Shown here: positions 12,534 to 21,326 of the stretch, piece by piece
Layout of the letters: each line of letters begins with the position of its first letter
Numbering within the stretch: the stretch's first letter is position 1
From: Castor canadensis
Lineage: Eukaryota > Chordata > Mammalia > Rodentia > Castoridae
NCBI RefSeq assembly: GCF_047511655.1
Contig: NC_133389.1
Location: 42,938,295 to 43,002,294 of the forward strand
Length of the DNA: 64,000 nt
Reading direction: 5' to 3'
Notes under the pieces: generated by a model
Told to the model about the DNA's origin: nothing
The model's database searches: none
Seen by the model: only the letters and a program-made list of their open reading frames with translations
Position numbers and translations under genes: made by a program

Positions 12534-12944
12534 AGAAAAAAAATACGACTCCCCTAAAAAAGACTCATCTTGGTAATGTCTAGCTAGAGAATCAAAAGAA
12601 GCCTCTTTGGTTATTAAAACCCCCAAATTCAGATCTTTCTCCCAGGTGTAGTTGGTTATAAAGGCTCACAAAGAGGCCAGAGGTGTTTTCCCCATGAAGC
12701 ACCTGCTTCCCTCAGGATCAAGAGGAGGAAGAGTGGAATGCCATTCACATTCATCTCAGAGGCTTCTGTCTCTGCAGACTTCTTAGCTGAGGGTGGGGAT
12801 GGCTCCTAGTGACTTTGCATAGCTGAGTCCACAAGCATCATCTTTCCAGTCATGTAGGAAGCATTGTGTTACATGCCGGAAGAGACTGGTTGCCACTGGA
12901 TTCATGACAATTCTGAATATGAGGCAACTTCTGAAGACTTTGAA

Positions 12945-13565
12945 ATACAGTTAAGTGCTACACAATGGTGTTTCAGGCGACAATGGGCTGTGCCTACAAG
13001 GGTGATCCCATGATATTACAACAGAATTGAAAAACTCCTGCTACCTAGGGATGTAGCTCTGTAGTGATGTCATAGCACCATGCATTTCTTATTTATGGTC
13101 AGGTGATGCTGGTGTAAACAAACCCATTGTGCTGCCAGTTGTATGAAAGTATAGCACTTATGTACACACATGTACGTAATTAGGTACATAATACTTGATA
13201 CTGACTATAGACAACAATGTTACTGGTTCAGGTATTTACTATACTATACTAACTTCTGTATCATTATTTTTGAACCAAATTCCTTTTACTTATAAAGTTT
13301 AGAGGAGATTGGGTGCGTTCAGGGTGGTATGGCCATAAACACTTACAGAATTTAGGATAAAACATTTAGCCATTTTGTGCCAGCAACAGCCTCATCCACC
13401 TAGTGTTTACTGCATCTTTTGACTGCATCAAGAAGTCACCTCTAGTGACTGACCCATACCATCTAGGTTTATGTAAGTGCATTCTGATATTTGCACAATG
13501 AAGAATTTGTTTAATAATACATCTTCATTAGTAAGTGATGCATGGCTGTAGTTCTTTGAAATTTT
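12945..13565 (-). repeat. Old DNA-transposon-like element, inverted
   Basis: Its right end, read on the minus strand, begins CAGCCATGCATCACTTACT and carries TTCATTGTGCAAATATCAG. The start of the 32333 element on the plus strand (CAGTCATGTGTCACTTAACG) is clearly related. The left part includes GGTGATGCTGGTGTAAACAA. I recognise it as a repeated mammalian element but do not name the family. Confidence 0.5.
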
Positions 13566-13653
13566 TGATATAGACTAATCATAAGTAATAAGTTAACATA
13601 GCTTATTCTTACTATTTTCCTATAGATAGGCCTACTTTATTTTCCACTTAGAT

Positions 13654-13860
13654 AAACCAGGTTTTCTCAACCTCAGCACTATTAACATTTAGGCTGATGG
13701 TTCCTTGCTGTAGGGATTGTCCTGTGCATTCCTGGCCTTTCCCTGACTGCATGTCAGTATGACTTCCACCTATTTGAGGTAATCAAATATGTCTCCAGAC
13801 ATTGCCAGATGTCCCCCTGGGGGACAGACTGCCCTGTTGAGGACACCAGTTTAGATCTTG
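13654..13860 (-). repeat. MER20-like hAT-Charlie element, inverted
   Basis: GGTTTTCTCAACCTCAGCAC at one end, GTCTCCAGACATTGCCAGAT and CCCCCTGGGGGACAGACTGC in the middle, and TTGAGGACACCAG at the other end fit the reverse complement of MER20, a short non-autonomous DNA transposon. Nearly complete. Family recognition is from memory. Confidence 0.75.
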
Positions 13861-14197
13861 GTCTTATTTTGATGTTGTTGCATTGCTCTAATTGTGTGCT
13901 TTTTAAAAATATGGAACTATCTTACTTACTTTTGAGCAAAGTAGTAAAACTGATCATAAGGTATTTTGCTCAATAGTTAATGAGTTTTAATATCTTGCTA
14001 GTTTTATTTGGGCAGGCCTTTTTTACCATGTAAATATTTACATTATTTGTCTTTACAAAAAAATCTATTTGTGCTATGCTTTTGTATTTAATAATACATT
14101 GTATGCATCCTTCCATGGCAATAAATAGAGCTACATGTTAATTTTAAATACATACTTCATCATACGAATATGTAGTAATTTTATTAATTATGTTTTA

Positions 14198-14202
14198 GTT
14201 AG
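14198..14202. repeat. Provirus target-site duplication, left copy
   Basis: GTTAG immediately before the LTR start TGTTAGGG. The identical five bases follow the other LTR at 21831-21835. Confidence 0.9.
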
Positions 14203-14707
14203 TGTTAGGGTCCGAGAATCCTATTCCTCCGAGAGACAGAGAGTCACGTGTGAATGCAATCAACAAAGCAGAGTTTATTGAGCTGGCAAGCCAGGGTCAA
14301 GCTCCCACACAGACACACAGGTCCGATTGGGCAGACAAGACCCCGAGCCTCTTTAGGGAAGATCTTATATAGGCCCCTACCGGCCGTTACAGCAAAAGCC
14401 CGCACAGTACATAGCCAATGAGTTTGTAACACCACATACATTTCCAGCCTATCCATTTAAGAGTACATTACTTCTTAGCCTATAGATTCAAGGGTCAGTA
14501 TTCGCGCACATGGTTACATTTAGCAAGCAGGCAGGGCACATCTTGCACGTACTTCTAGTCATCTTTCGAAATCTGCTCACATTCCTCACATTCCTCACAT
14601 TCCACCTGCCCCCATCCTGTTTATCTTATCCTGCACGGGGCATCCTGTGCTGGCTTTTACTGGTTTCTGCTATGGGGATCTGCTGGGGCAAAGGGCACAT
14701 CCTTTCA
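14203..14707 (-). repeat. Proviral 3' LTR
   Basis: 505 bases, TG...CA ended. Read on the minus strand, U3 runs from 14707 to a TATA box (complement of CTTATATA, 14364-14371). The polyadenylation signal AATAAA is at 14274-14279, so R is short (roughly 80 bases) and U5 about 50. An inverted CCAAT box is at 14415-14419. Three perfect tandem 9-mers (AGGAATGTG or one-base variant on the viral strand) sit in U3 at 14578-14604. Confidence 0.95.
14578..14604 (-). promoter_or_regulatory. Triplicated U3 element resembling TEAD/M-CAT sites
   Basis: Three 9-base units, CACATTCCT twice and CACATTCCA once on the plus strand, stand head to tail. CATTCCT/CATTCCA is the known M-CAT motif bound by TEAD factors. 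The same triplet is kept in the other LTR at 21702-21728. Direct repeats in U3 commonly act as enhancers in gammaretroviruses; here that role is inference. Confidence 0.55.
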
Positions 14708-14723
14708 TTCCCCCCTTTTCTTT
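14708..14723 (-). promoter_or_regulatory. Polypurine tract
   Basis: On the viral strand the 16 bases directly before the 3' LTR are AAAGAAAAGGGGGGAA. This is the usual plus-strand primer site for reverse transcription, and its position fixes the inner edge of the 3' LTR. Confidence 0.92.
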
Positions 14724-14726
14724 GGG

Positions 14727-15185
14727 CTATATTGAGGAATCATTCTCAAGGGGATGAAGAGCCTGGTATTGTTGGCGGAGGACCAGAAGTTGGACAGTGT
14801 TAATTCGGTTTTTGATGAAAGTCACAAGTCGGTTTAGAATACAAGGTCCTATTGTTAGAGTAGAGACTGATTGTTGCACACGCCGCAAGGTAAAAAGGGC
14901 TCCTGGATGATTTGTTTTGTAGAGTCTGACTCCCCAGGATTTACCCAATTCCCAATTTGTCGCCTTTTTTTCTAAATCAGTGAAATTTATCATAATGGGA
15001 TTACAACTGGGGGGAGTTGGGCATCCCTTATTTATAGGTCTAGGTTGGTGGTATGTAATACCAGATTGAGAGACTCTACTTAACTGAATAAGGTCCCCCT
15101 GTTTGGGGGGTGGCCACCATATGTCCCCTGAGCTCTCACAACCCCATGACTTACAATAATAGTCTGCGATTCCTCCACATTTTTT
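14727..15185 (-). pseudogene. env: env, later surface-protein segment joined to the transmembrane tail
   Basis: Continues the envelope gene after a frame break at the A run (15180-15185). The first part, to about 14882, is Cys-rich surface-protein sequence (CGG, YYCKSWGCESSG, PTPPSC, NFT glycosylation site). It then joins, in frame, sequence typical of the very end of a gammaretroviral transmembrane subunit (IGPCILNRLV and a Gln-Tyr-containing tail). The stop is at 14727-14729, three bases from the polypurine tract. Missing between the halves are the rest of the surface subunit, the furin site, fusion peptide, heptad region and membrane anchor, so this cannot be a functional envelope. The missing piece is probably around 1 kb, judged from normal env length. 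Confidence 0.85.
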
Positions 15186-15739
15186 CTGTGGTTGGGTTGG
15201 GGAGCGGGGCAGACATAGAAGTAACTTTGGCGCAAATCCCATTGTCCCCTGCCAGTGAATAAGGCCCTTAAGTCAAAGTATAATTCTGGGAACCAGGTGC
15301 TGGGAGGGGTCACCTTGGAGGTCTGGTTAAGAATGTCTCCTGTGGATACATCTACAATCATCCAGGTCAGGTTAAAAGGTTGATGTGGATTTGTATGCCC
15401 CAAGCAAGCGGTGGACAGGGTTAGAAAAAGGAATAAGGTTACCGAGGTCCAGTTTGCTGAAGTTTGAGTTTGAAGGAATTGTCCTTGTGGTGGGACACCC
15501 TTCTTGTTGGCAGGAAGTCTTCCTTCACAGCTACTGGGTCTGCCGGTCTGATGTGGGTGTAGTGGACCCAGGTGATGATCCCATTCTAGGAGGGCTGAGG
15601 AGCATCTGGGGTGTTTTCGTTTTCCGGAGCATCTCGAATCAGCCAGAGCTTGAGTGGATTTGTGGGATGCTGTCGTGCAGTCCAATTTCCCTGCTCCTCC
15701 TGAGGACGTGCCCGTCTCACATGGGAGTGGTGTACCCAT
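15186..15739 (-). pseudogene. env: env, signal peptide and surface-protein N-terminus
   Basis: The frame overlaps the end of pol in another frame, as env does in gammaretroviruses. A hydrophobic signal core (SVTLFLFLTLSTACLG) is followed by a mature N-terminus beginning near HTNPHQPFNLTW, with glycosylation sites NLT and NQT. The 15739 boundary is the first ATG (of MGTPLPC) in the open frame; the true start is uncertain because this ATG lies about 150 bases inside pol. The frame is lost at the six-base A run at 15180-15185 (viral strand), after which the surface protein continues in the next frame. Confidence 0.8.
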
Positions 15740-17402
15740 GGCGCAATTCCATCGACCTTGAGGGTGGTGGGGGTAGTAAGCAGTACAACATAAGGTCCTT
15801 TCCATCTAGGCTCTAGGGTTTTGGACTGATGCCTTTTAACCCATACCATGTCACCTGGGACTATGCCATGTTCCAGAGTCGGGACCCTCTCAGTAGTATG
15901 GTACGCTTGAATTAAGGGCCATATTTGTTGTTGCACCTTAGCTAGAGCCTGTAGCATAGTCAGGTAATTTGGGGCCAGATCACCTAGTCCTGGGCTTAAG
16001 GTCCTTTGAATGAGGGGGGGTGGAGCCCCATACAGGATCTCAAAGGGGGTTAGCCCATGGACATAAGGGGAGTTCCTGACTCGGAAGATGGCCAAGGGAA
16101 GGAGTGTCACCCAATCACTGCCAGTCTCCAGGGCCAATTTGGCTAAAGTCTCCTTTAGTGTCCTATTCATCCTTTCTACTTGCCCTGAGCTCTGGGGGTT
16201 ATATTCACAATGTAGTTTCCAATTGGCCCCCATAGCCTGGGCTAGTCCCTGCAGGACTTTACTAACGAAAGCCGGACCGTTATCTGACCCAATTGCCTCA
16301 GGCACCCTGTACCTGGGTATGATTTCCTCTAGTAAGGCTTTTGCCACTACCTGACTCATCTCCCTCTTTGTAGGAAATACCTCCACCCAGCCCGAAAAGG
16401 TATCTATGAACACTAGCAAATATTTGTACCCAAACTTCCCTGGTTTTACTTCGGTAAAATCCACTTCCCAGCTTCTTCCCGGGGTCCTCCCCCGTTCCCG
16501 AATACCTGTGTGGTGCCCCTCCCTTCGTCCTGGTTTCATAGCTGTACAGCTAGCACAATCCTCCACAATTTGACAGACAGCCGTGGTCTGGTTCGGAAAT
16601 CGGAGTTGTGCAGATGTCAGCAAGTCTAGCAACTTTCTCCGCCCCAAGTGGGTGGACTTATGTAAGTTAGCTAACAGGAATTGGCCGAGTTTCTCGGGCA
16701 GGATTAGCTTGCCTTCCAAGTCGCTTCTCCATTCATCCTCCCTTTTTCTAGTGAGGGAGTGGGCTCTCATCCAAGTGAAATCCTCCAAGGAGTACTCTGG
16801 TCGGGGAGGTAGCGAAGGGAGCTCGGGGACTGGCACATCTATAGCCGCGACCATGGAGGGAATCACCATTGCTGCTCTCCTAGCTTCTTGATCCACCCTG
16901 TTGTTACCGACAGCTTCCGGAGTCTTGGCAGACTGATGGCCTGGGACATACATCACTGCCACTGCCTTCGGTTTTTCCACCGCTATTAATAGACGCTGGA
17001 CTTCGGCCAGGTTTTTTAAGCCTTTCCCTTCTGCTGTGCAAAATCCCCTTTCGTGATAGATGGCTCCGTGGACGTGTATGGTACCGAAAGCATAGCGGCT
17101 ATCGGTGTAGATATTGACTCGTTTTCCTTCTGCCCTTTCCAGGGCCTCGGCCAAGGCAATTAATTCTGCCTTTTGGGCTGAGGTTCCGGGTGGGAGGGCG
17201 CTGCTCCATACTGTGTTTCCTTCTTGGTCGACCACTGCTGCCCCTGCCCTTCGGACTCCATTTTGGACAAAACTGCTTCCATCAGTGTACCAGTTTAATT
17301 TACAGCCGGACAGTGGGGTGTCCTTTAGGTCAACCCGTACCTGGGTAACTTCGGAGAGGAACTCCTTGCAGTCATGGACAGGTGTCTGTAGTTCCGGTTG
17401 GG
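15586..17402 (-). pseudogene. pol: pol, RNase H and integrase part, long and open
   Basis: About 600 codons stay open from the frame break at 17400-17402 to the stop at 15586. RNase H shows its acidic residues in order: YTDGSS, AELIAL, YTDSRY and NNRVDQEA. Integrase follows with an HHCC zinc motif (HKSTH and CASC), the catalytic triad (Asp in VDF, Asp in SDNG, Glu in QVER, with the second and third 35 residues apart) and a GPY/F-type C-terminal domain (WKGPYVV). All catalytic residues are present and no internal stop is seen, so this part looks recently functional. It is out of frame with the RT part by one base. The end overlaps env. Confidence 0.95.
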
Positions 17403-18806
17403 CAACAGGGTGGCAGGGTTCAGAGTTACGGGATCTGTGAAGGTGATCCAAGGGGAGTCCAGCAAGAGCCCCTGGTAGTGGGTGAGCCTGGCATTCATCA
17501 TCCATTTCCCAGGGGGTTGTTTAAGGACTCCCTCCACCGGGTGAGGGGCCGTGACCCGGAGGGCCTGTCCAAAGGTTAATTTGTCTGCTTCTCTCACTAA
17601 CATGGCAATGGCTGCTATGATGCGGAGGCAGGGGGGCCATCCTGATGCTACTGCGTCTAATTTCTTGGAAAGATATGCCACGGGTCTCTTCCAGGGACCT
17701 AACTGTTGGGTCAGGACTCCTTTGGCTACCCCCTTTTTTTCATCCACAAACAGAGTGAACGATTTTGTGGGGTCTGGTAGGGTCAAGGCAGGGGCCTGGA
17801 GAAGGGCGGCCTTTAGCTGGTCAAAGGCCCGCTGTTGTTCCTCTCCCCACCTCCAATCTGGAGCCTCTTTGGTGGCCTCATATAGGGGTCTGGCTATCTC
17901 CACAAATCCCGGAATCCAGAGTCTACAGAACCCTGTGGAGCCCAGGAACTCTCTCACTCCCCTAGTGGATGTGGGGGGTGGAATAGTCAAAATAGTCTGT
18001 TTCATGGCATCAGTCAGCCATCTTGCCCCATCTGCGATCCGATAACCCAGATATGTCACTGACCTTTCACAGATGTGGGTCTTCTTGGCACTCGCCCGAT
18101 ATCCCAGCTCACCTAACTCCATTAGCAGGTGTTCGGTAGCCTCGCTGCACTCCTCTCGGGTTTCTGCCACTAACAGTAAGTCATCAACGTACTGTAGTAG
18201 AGTGACTCTCGGGTGACTCCGGCGAAAGGGCTCCAGGTCCTGGCTCAGGGCCTCGTTAAACAGGGTGGGAGAATTTTTAAATCCTTGTGGCAGTCTGGTC
18301 CAAGTGAGCTGTCCGGTCCAGCCCCCATCCTCTTGCCATTCGAATGCAAATAGCGGCTGGCTGATTTCTGACAATGGAATGCTGAAGAAAGCATCTTTCA
18401 AATCAAGGGTTGTATACCATATTTGTGAGGGCAGTAGGTGACTGAGCAAGGTATAGGGATTCGGTACAGTGGGATGAATGTCCTCCGCCCGCTCATTTAC
18501 CTTTCGCAGGTCTTGCACAGGCCTATAGTCCCCGCTTCCCGGCTTTTGGACGGGGAGCAGAGGAGTATTCCAGGCGGACCGACAAGGCCGCAGTACTCCT
18601 TCCTTTATTAGCCTGCGGATATGAGGGGCTATGCCTCTTCGAGCCTCTTTGGGCATAGGATACTGTTTTACCCGAATGGGAAGAGCGGAAGCCTTCAATT
18701 GTATAACTACGGGAGGCAGGTGTTTGGCGAGGCCAATTCCCGCAGTCTCTGCCCAGGCCGTGGGAAACCTTTTTAGCCATTGGGCTATGTCCCCTCCTGG
18801 CTCCTG
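17400..18806 (-). pseudogene. pol: pol, reverse transcriptase and connection part
   Basis: Open from the TGA at 18807 to a one-base shift near the C run at 17400-17402 (viral strand). The polymerase motifs are intact: fingers ([12 protein letters not shown]), first catalytic Asp (LDLKDAFF), LPQGFKNSP and the YVDD box. Thumb and connection sequence follow ([31 protein letters not shown]). After the shift, this frame reads only about 25 further meaningless residues. The length and order fit a gammaretroviral RT. The upstream stop separates it from the protease. Confidence 0.95.
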
Positions 18807-19211
18807 TCAGCTCTCAAACAGTCGATATTCATCAGCTAATGATAGGGACAGGACATGTATCGGGCTCCCCTCCCAATCAGTCACAATTATTTCATCTGGT
18901 TCAAAATAGATACGGGCCCCTACTTTGGTGAGCAGGTCCGGTCCGAGCAAGGGAGTGGGGCTCTCAGGGACGACCAGGAAGGAGTGTGTGACCTGGTGTT
19001 TTCCTAAGTCTACCTTTCTTTTGGTAGTCCATGAGCATAACTGTGTACCTGTGGCCCCCTGAACGACACTTGTTCGTTCCTTGTTCAAAGGTCCACATGC
19101 CTTGTTTAAGACCAAATACTGGGCACCGGTATCCACCATGAACCCCATCGGCTTCCCCTCCACACATACAGTTACCCAAGACTCGGGGAGGGGGTCCGAG
19201 CCCCGTCTCCC
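18807..19211 (-). pseudogene. pol: pro, aspartic protease part of gag-pro-pol
   Basis: In the same frame as gag and RT, directly after the TGA at 19212-19214. The catalytic Asp is in MVDTGAQ and the flap region follows (QGATGTQ). A later LLGPDLLTK matches the conserved helix of retropepsins. The frame ends at a TGA (18807-18809) in the linker before RT, where gammaretroviral pol is normally open. That TGA is therefore probably a lesion. Expression would need readthrough at 19212. Confidence 0.92.
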
Positions 19212-19454
19212 TCAGTCCTCTTCTCCGGCTAGAAGGACTCTGGCCTGCTCCACTGCTCGTTCCCTTTCCCTGTTACCTCCTGGTCTCCTGCCAAACCCTC
19301 TTCTTCCCTTTAACTTAGGGCACTCTCTCTTCCAATGCCCAGTCTCTTTACAGTAAAAACAGTGTTCCTTATCCGGGGTCCTGGCATGGTCCCCTTCCCT
19401 GGGTTGGTCCCGGACACCCGCTAGAAAAATACGGGCCATTTCTCTTTGTTGCTT
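19212..19454 (-). pseudogene. gag: gag, nucleocapsid part
   Basis: A short basic segment with one zinc knuckle, CFYCKETGHWKREC (CX2CX4HX4C), then Arg-rich sequence. A single knuckle is typical of gammaretroviruses. It binds genomic RNA in virions. It lies after an in-frame TGA at 19455 and ends at the TGA at 19212-19214, the gag/pol boundary. The bases after that stop (GGGAGACGGGG) are purine-rich, as at gammaretroviral readthrough sites, but here the stop is UGA. Confidence 0.9.
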
Positions 19455-20556
19455 TCAGTTCTCCTTAGCCTGGAACTCCCTGTCCTCCTTTCTCAATTTC
19501 TCCTGGGCCTCCCTGTCTTCCTTTCTCCGCCTTTCCTCCTTTTCTTCTGGAGTTTCCCTTGCAGTAAAGACCTTCTCTGCTATCTGTAACATTTCCCTAA
19601 TGGTTATCTCCCCTAAGTTTTCCTGTTTATTGAGTTTTCTCCTAACATCTGGAGCTGCCTGATTAATGAATGAGAATACCACAGCCGGGCTTTCATTTTC
19701 CCCTTGGACAACTGCCTTTACCTTTGCAAAGTTGGTGGGCCTCCTAGCAGCTGCTCGGAGACCTGCCATAAGAGTCTGGCGGTAGATTCGGAGACGCTCC
19801 CTACCTTCTACAGTCCTGAAATCCCAATCAGGGCAGCGTAGGGGGAAGGCCTCGTCTATGGCCAGTTGGAGGGTTGTGGGTCTCCCATTGTCCCCCAAGA
19901 CATTCTTTCTAGCTTTGTGGAGGATGCGCTCCCGCTCCTCCGTCGTAAAAAGAGTATTGAGCAGCTGGTGACAGTCATCCCATGTGGGGCGGTGTGTATG
20001 CATGATGGACTCCAGGAGATCTATGAGACACTTAGGGTCTTCTGAAAAGGGTGGGTTCTGCATCCTCCAGTTATATAGATCACTGCAGGAGAAGGGCCAG
20101 TACTGAAACTGTTGCCCCCCTCCTGGTCCTCCTTGGCCTACCGTCCGGACTGGAAATGTGGGGACAGTTTCCTTCCCATGTGTTGATGAGGAGGGCCCAT
20201 CTTCTCCCTCCCTTTCCCGTACCCCTCGGGGGCGGAGTCTTCGACCCATTCCTCCTCCGGCCATCGGTCCTGTTGAGGAGGATGAGGAAATTTCCTCCTC
20301 CGGAGCACTGGCCTGACCAGGGGGAGTCATGTATGGGGGCGGCCGATCTTCCTCTACCCCCATGAGGGATGGGTAAAGGGGGGAACTCTCCGGTAAGACC
20401 GGGGGTGGTAAAGAGGGTGTCCTATTTTGAGGACTGGTCAGGGAGGGAAGGGGAGGTTTCTCTTCCTCTTTTATGACCAAGGCAGGTGTGACTGGGGTTT
20501 TAGCCCCGGGAGCCGAACTGGAGGGGTGAGTCAGAAAAGCTGTTAACCAAGGGGGG
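19455..20556 (-). pseudogene. gag: gag, p12 and capsid part
   Basis: Starts after the frame break in the G run (plus strand 20551-20557). The first 100 or so residues are Pro/Ser/Glu-rich p12-like sequence with a PPPY late-domain motif, the usual NEDD4-family ubiquitin ligase docking site. Capsid follows ([10 protein letters not shown] onward), including the major homology region ([12 protein letters not shown]). A long charged helix near the end ([20 protein letters not shown]) is typical of gammaretroviral capsid-nucleocapsid junctions. A TGA at 19455-19457 closes the frame just before nucleocapsid. Confidence 0.92.
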
Positions 20557-20835
20557 GCGGTTCCCCGCTAAATCTTCCCAAACCAAAATGTAGGGGACCT
20601 GATCTGGGTGGCCTTGATTGCCTGGTCGGAAAACGACAGCCTTGACCTTAGTGATCAGGTCTAGGGAGAGGGAACCTTGAATGGGCCATTTGACTCCGAA
20701 GGTGGGCCATTCTGCAGAACAAAGGGTGTCGAACTTACCTTTCTTAATGACCAGACCCGCATTTAATGCCCTTTTTTTGACTTCTGGAAAGTGAGAGAGA
20801 ATCAAAGACTTTGGGGTTGCTTGTCCCTGTCCCAT
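20500..20835 (-). pseudogene. gag: gag, matrix part
   Basis: ATG at 20833-20835 in a fair context (ACAATGG). The protein begins MGQGQ, so the Met is followed by Gly as needed for N-myristoylation. Gammaretroviral matrix sequence follows (CSAEWPTFGVKWP, HPDQVPYILVWEDL). The true frame is lost at the seven-base run at 20551-20557, after which this frame reads about 17 unrelated residues to the stop at 20500. The same frame is open upstream of the ATG (see the leader entry). Confidence 0.93.
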
Positions 20836-20997
20836 TGTGGGATGAGAAGCAACCACCAGGAGAGATAGAACAAAAAGGGTGAAAGCAACAATAACTCCAC
20901 ACACACAGAACACTCTCCACCACTCACTTGGACCGGTCCTTCTCTCACACTGGTGCGCACCCCATTCAATCTCCTCACTGTCCAATTTGGATATCAG
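20836..20997 (-). CDS. CUG-started leader in frame with gag (glycosylated-Gag-like)
   Basis: The gag frame stays open upstream of the gag ATG to a TGA about ten codons before a CTG at 20995-20997; there is no ATG. From that CTG the leader is about 54 residues. The first half is polar and acidic (SEEIEWGAHQCERR) and the second is a single hydrophobic stretch (VIVAFTLFVLSLLVVA) ending just before the gag Met. Some gammaretroviruses make a type II membrane form of Gag from an upstream CUG, with the same architecture; I infer the same here. The CTG has A at -3. A TTG at 20983-20985 is an alternative start. Confidence 0.65.
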
Positions 20998-21047
20998 GCT
21001 GAAGGGTGTCCACTTGACGGGTGGTCAGTCGACTAGTTCAATTAGTT

Positions 21048-21056
21048 CTTCACCTG
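21048..21056 (-). promoter_or_regulatory. Candidate viral splice donor
   Basis: On the viral strand CAGGTGAAG lies in the leader between the primer site and the CUG leader, preceded by GGCGC. It is the best match to a donor consensus in this interval and is in the usual place for the donor used to make env mRNA. Confidence 0.45.
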
Positions 21057-21306
21057 GCGCCAGGATTCCTGAAATGCTCGAGCCCAAATGAGAGGAAAGC
21101 CTCTCCCAGCAGGACCTCGTGGTCCCCTTAATGAGATTCCCAGAATGAATCTCCCCAGGGATTGGCCAAATCTCCGCCGCGGCCCAAACGGGAACAATCA
21201 TCTACCAATTAGTTCCCTCCAAATGAGAATCTCATACTCTCCCAATGCCTAGGACTTGGAATCACCTCTGCTTTCTCGTGGACGGTCTGCCTTCTCGAAA
21301 AAGGGT

Positions 21307-21324
21307 ATCTCGGTGGAACCTCCA
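21307..21324 (-). promoter_or_regulatory. Primer-binding site, tRNA-Gln
   Basis: Two bases after the 5' LTR the viral strand reads TGGAGGTTCCACCGAGAT. This complements the 3' end of mammalian tRNA-Gln(CTG) (…CGGTGGAACCT plus CCA) over 18 bases, from my knowledge of that tRNA. It differs from the tRNA-Pro site of murine leukaemia viruses. Confidence 0.88.
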
Positions 21325-21326
21325 AA

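Noticed and set aside
15385..20365. Plus-strand reading frames across the provirus
   Set aside because: They are antisense shadows of gag and pol; the minus-strand frames carry all the domain motifs.
20836..20985. AUG start for the leader upstream of gag
   Set aside because: The codon at 20983-20985 is TTG, and there is no ATG between the upstream TGA and the gag ATG. Any initiation must be non-AUG.
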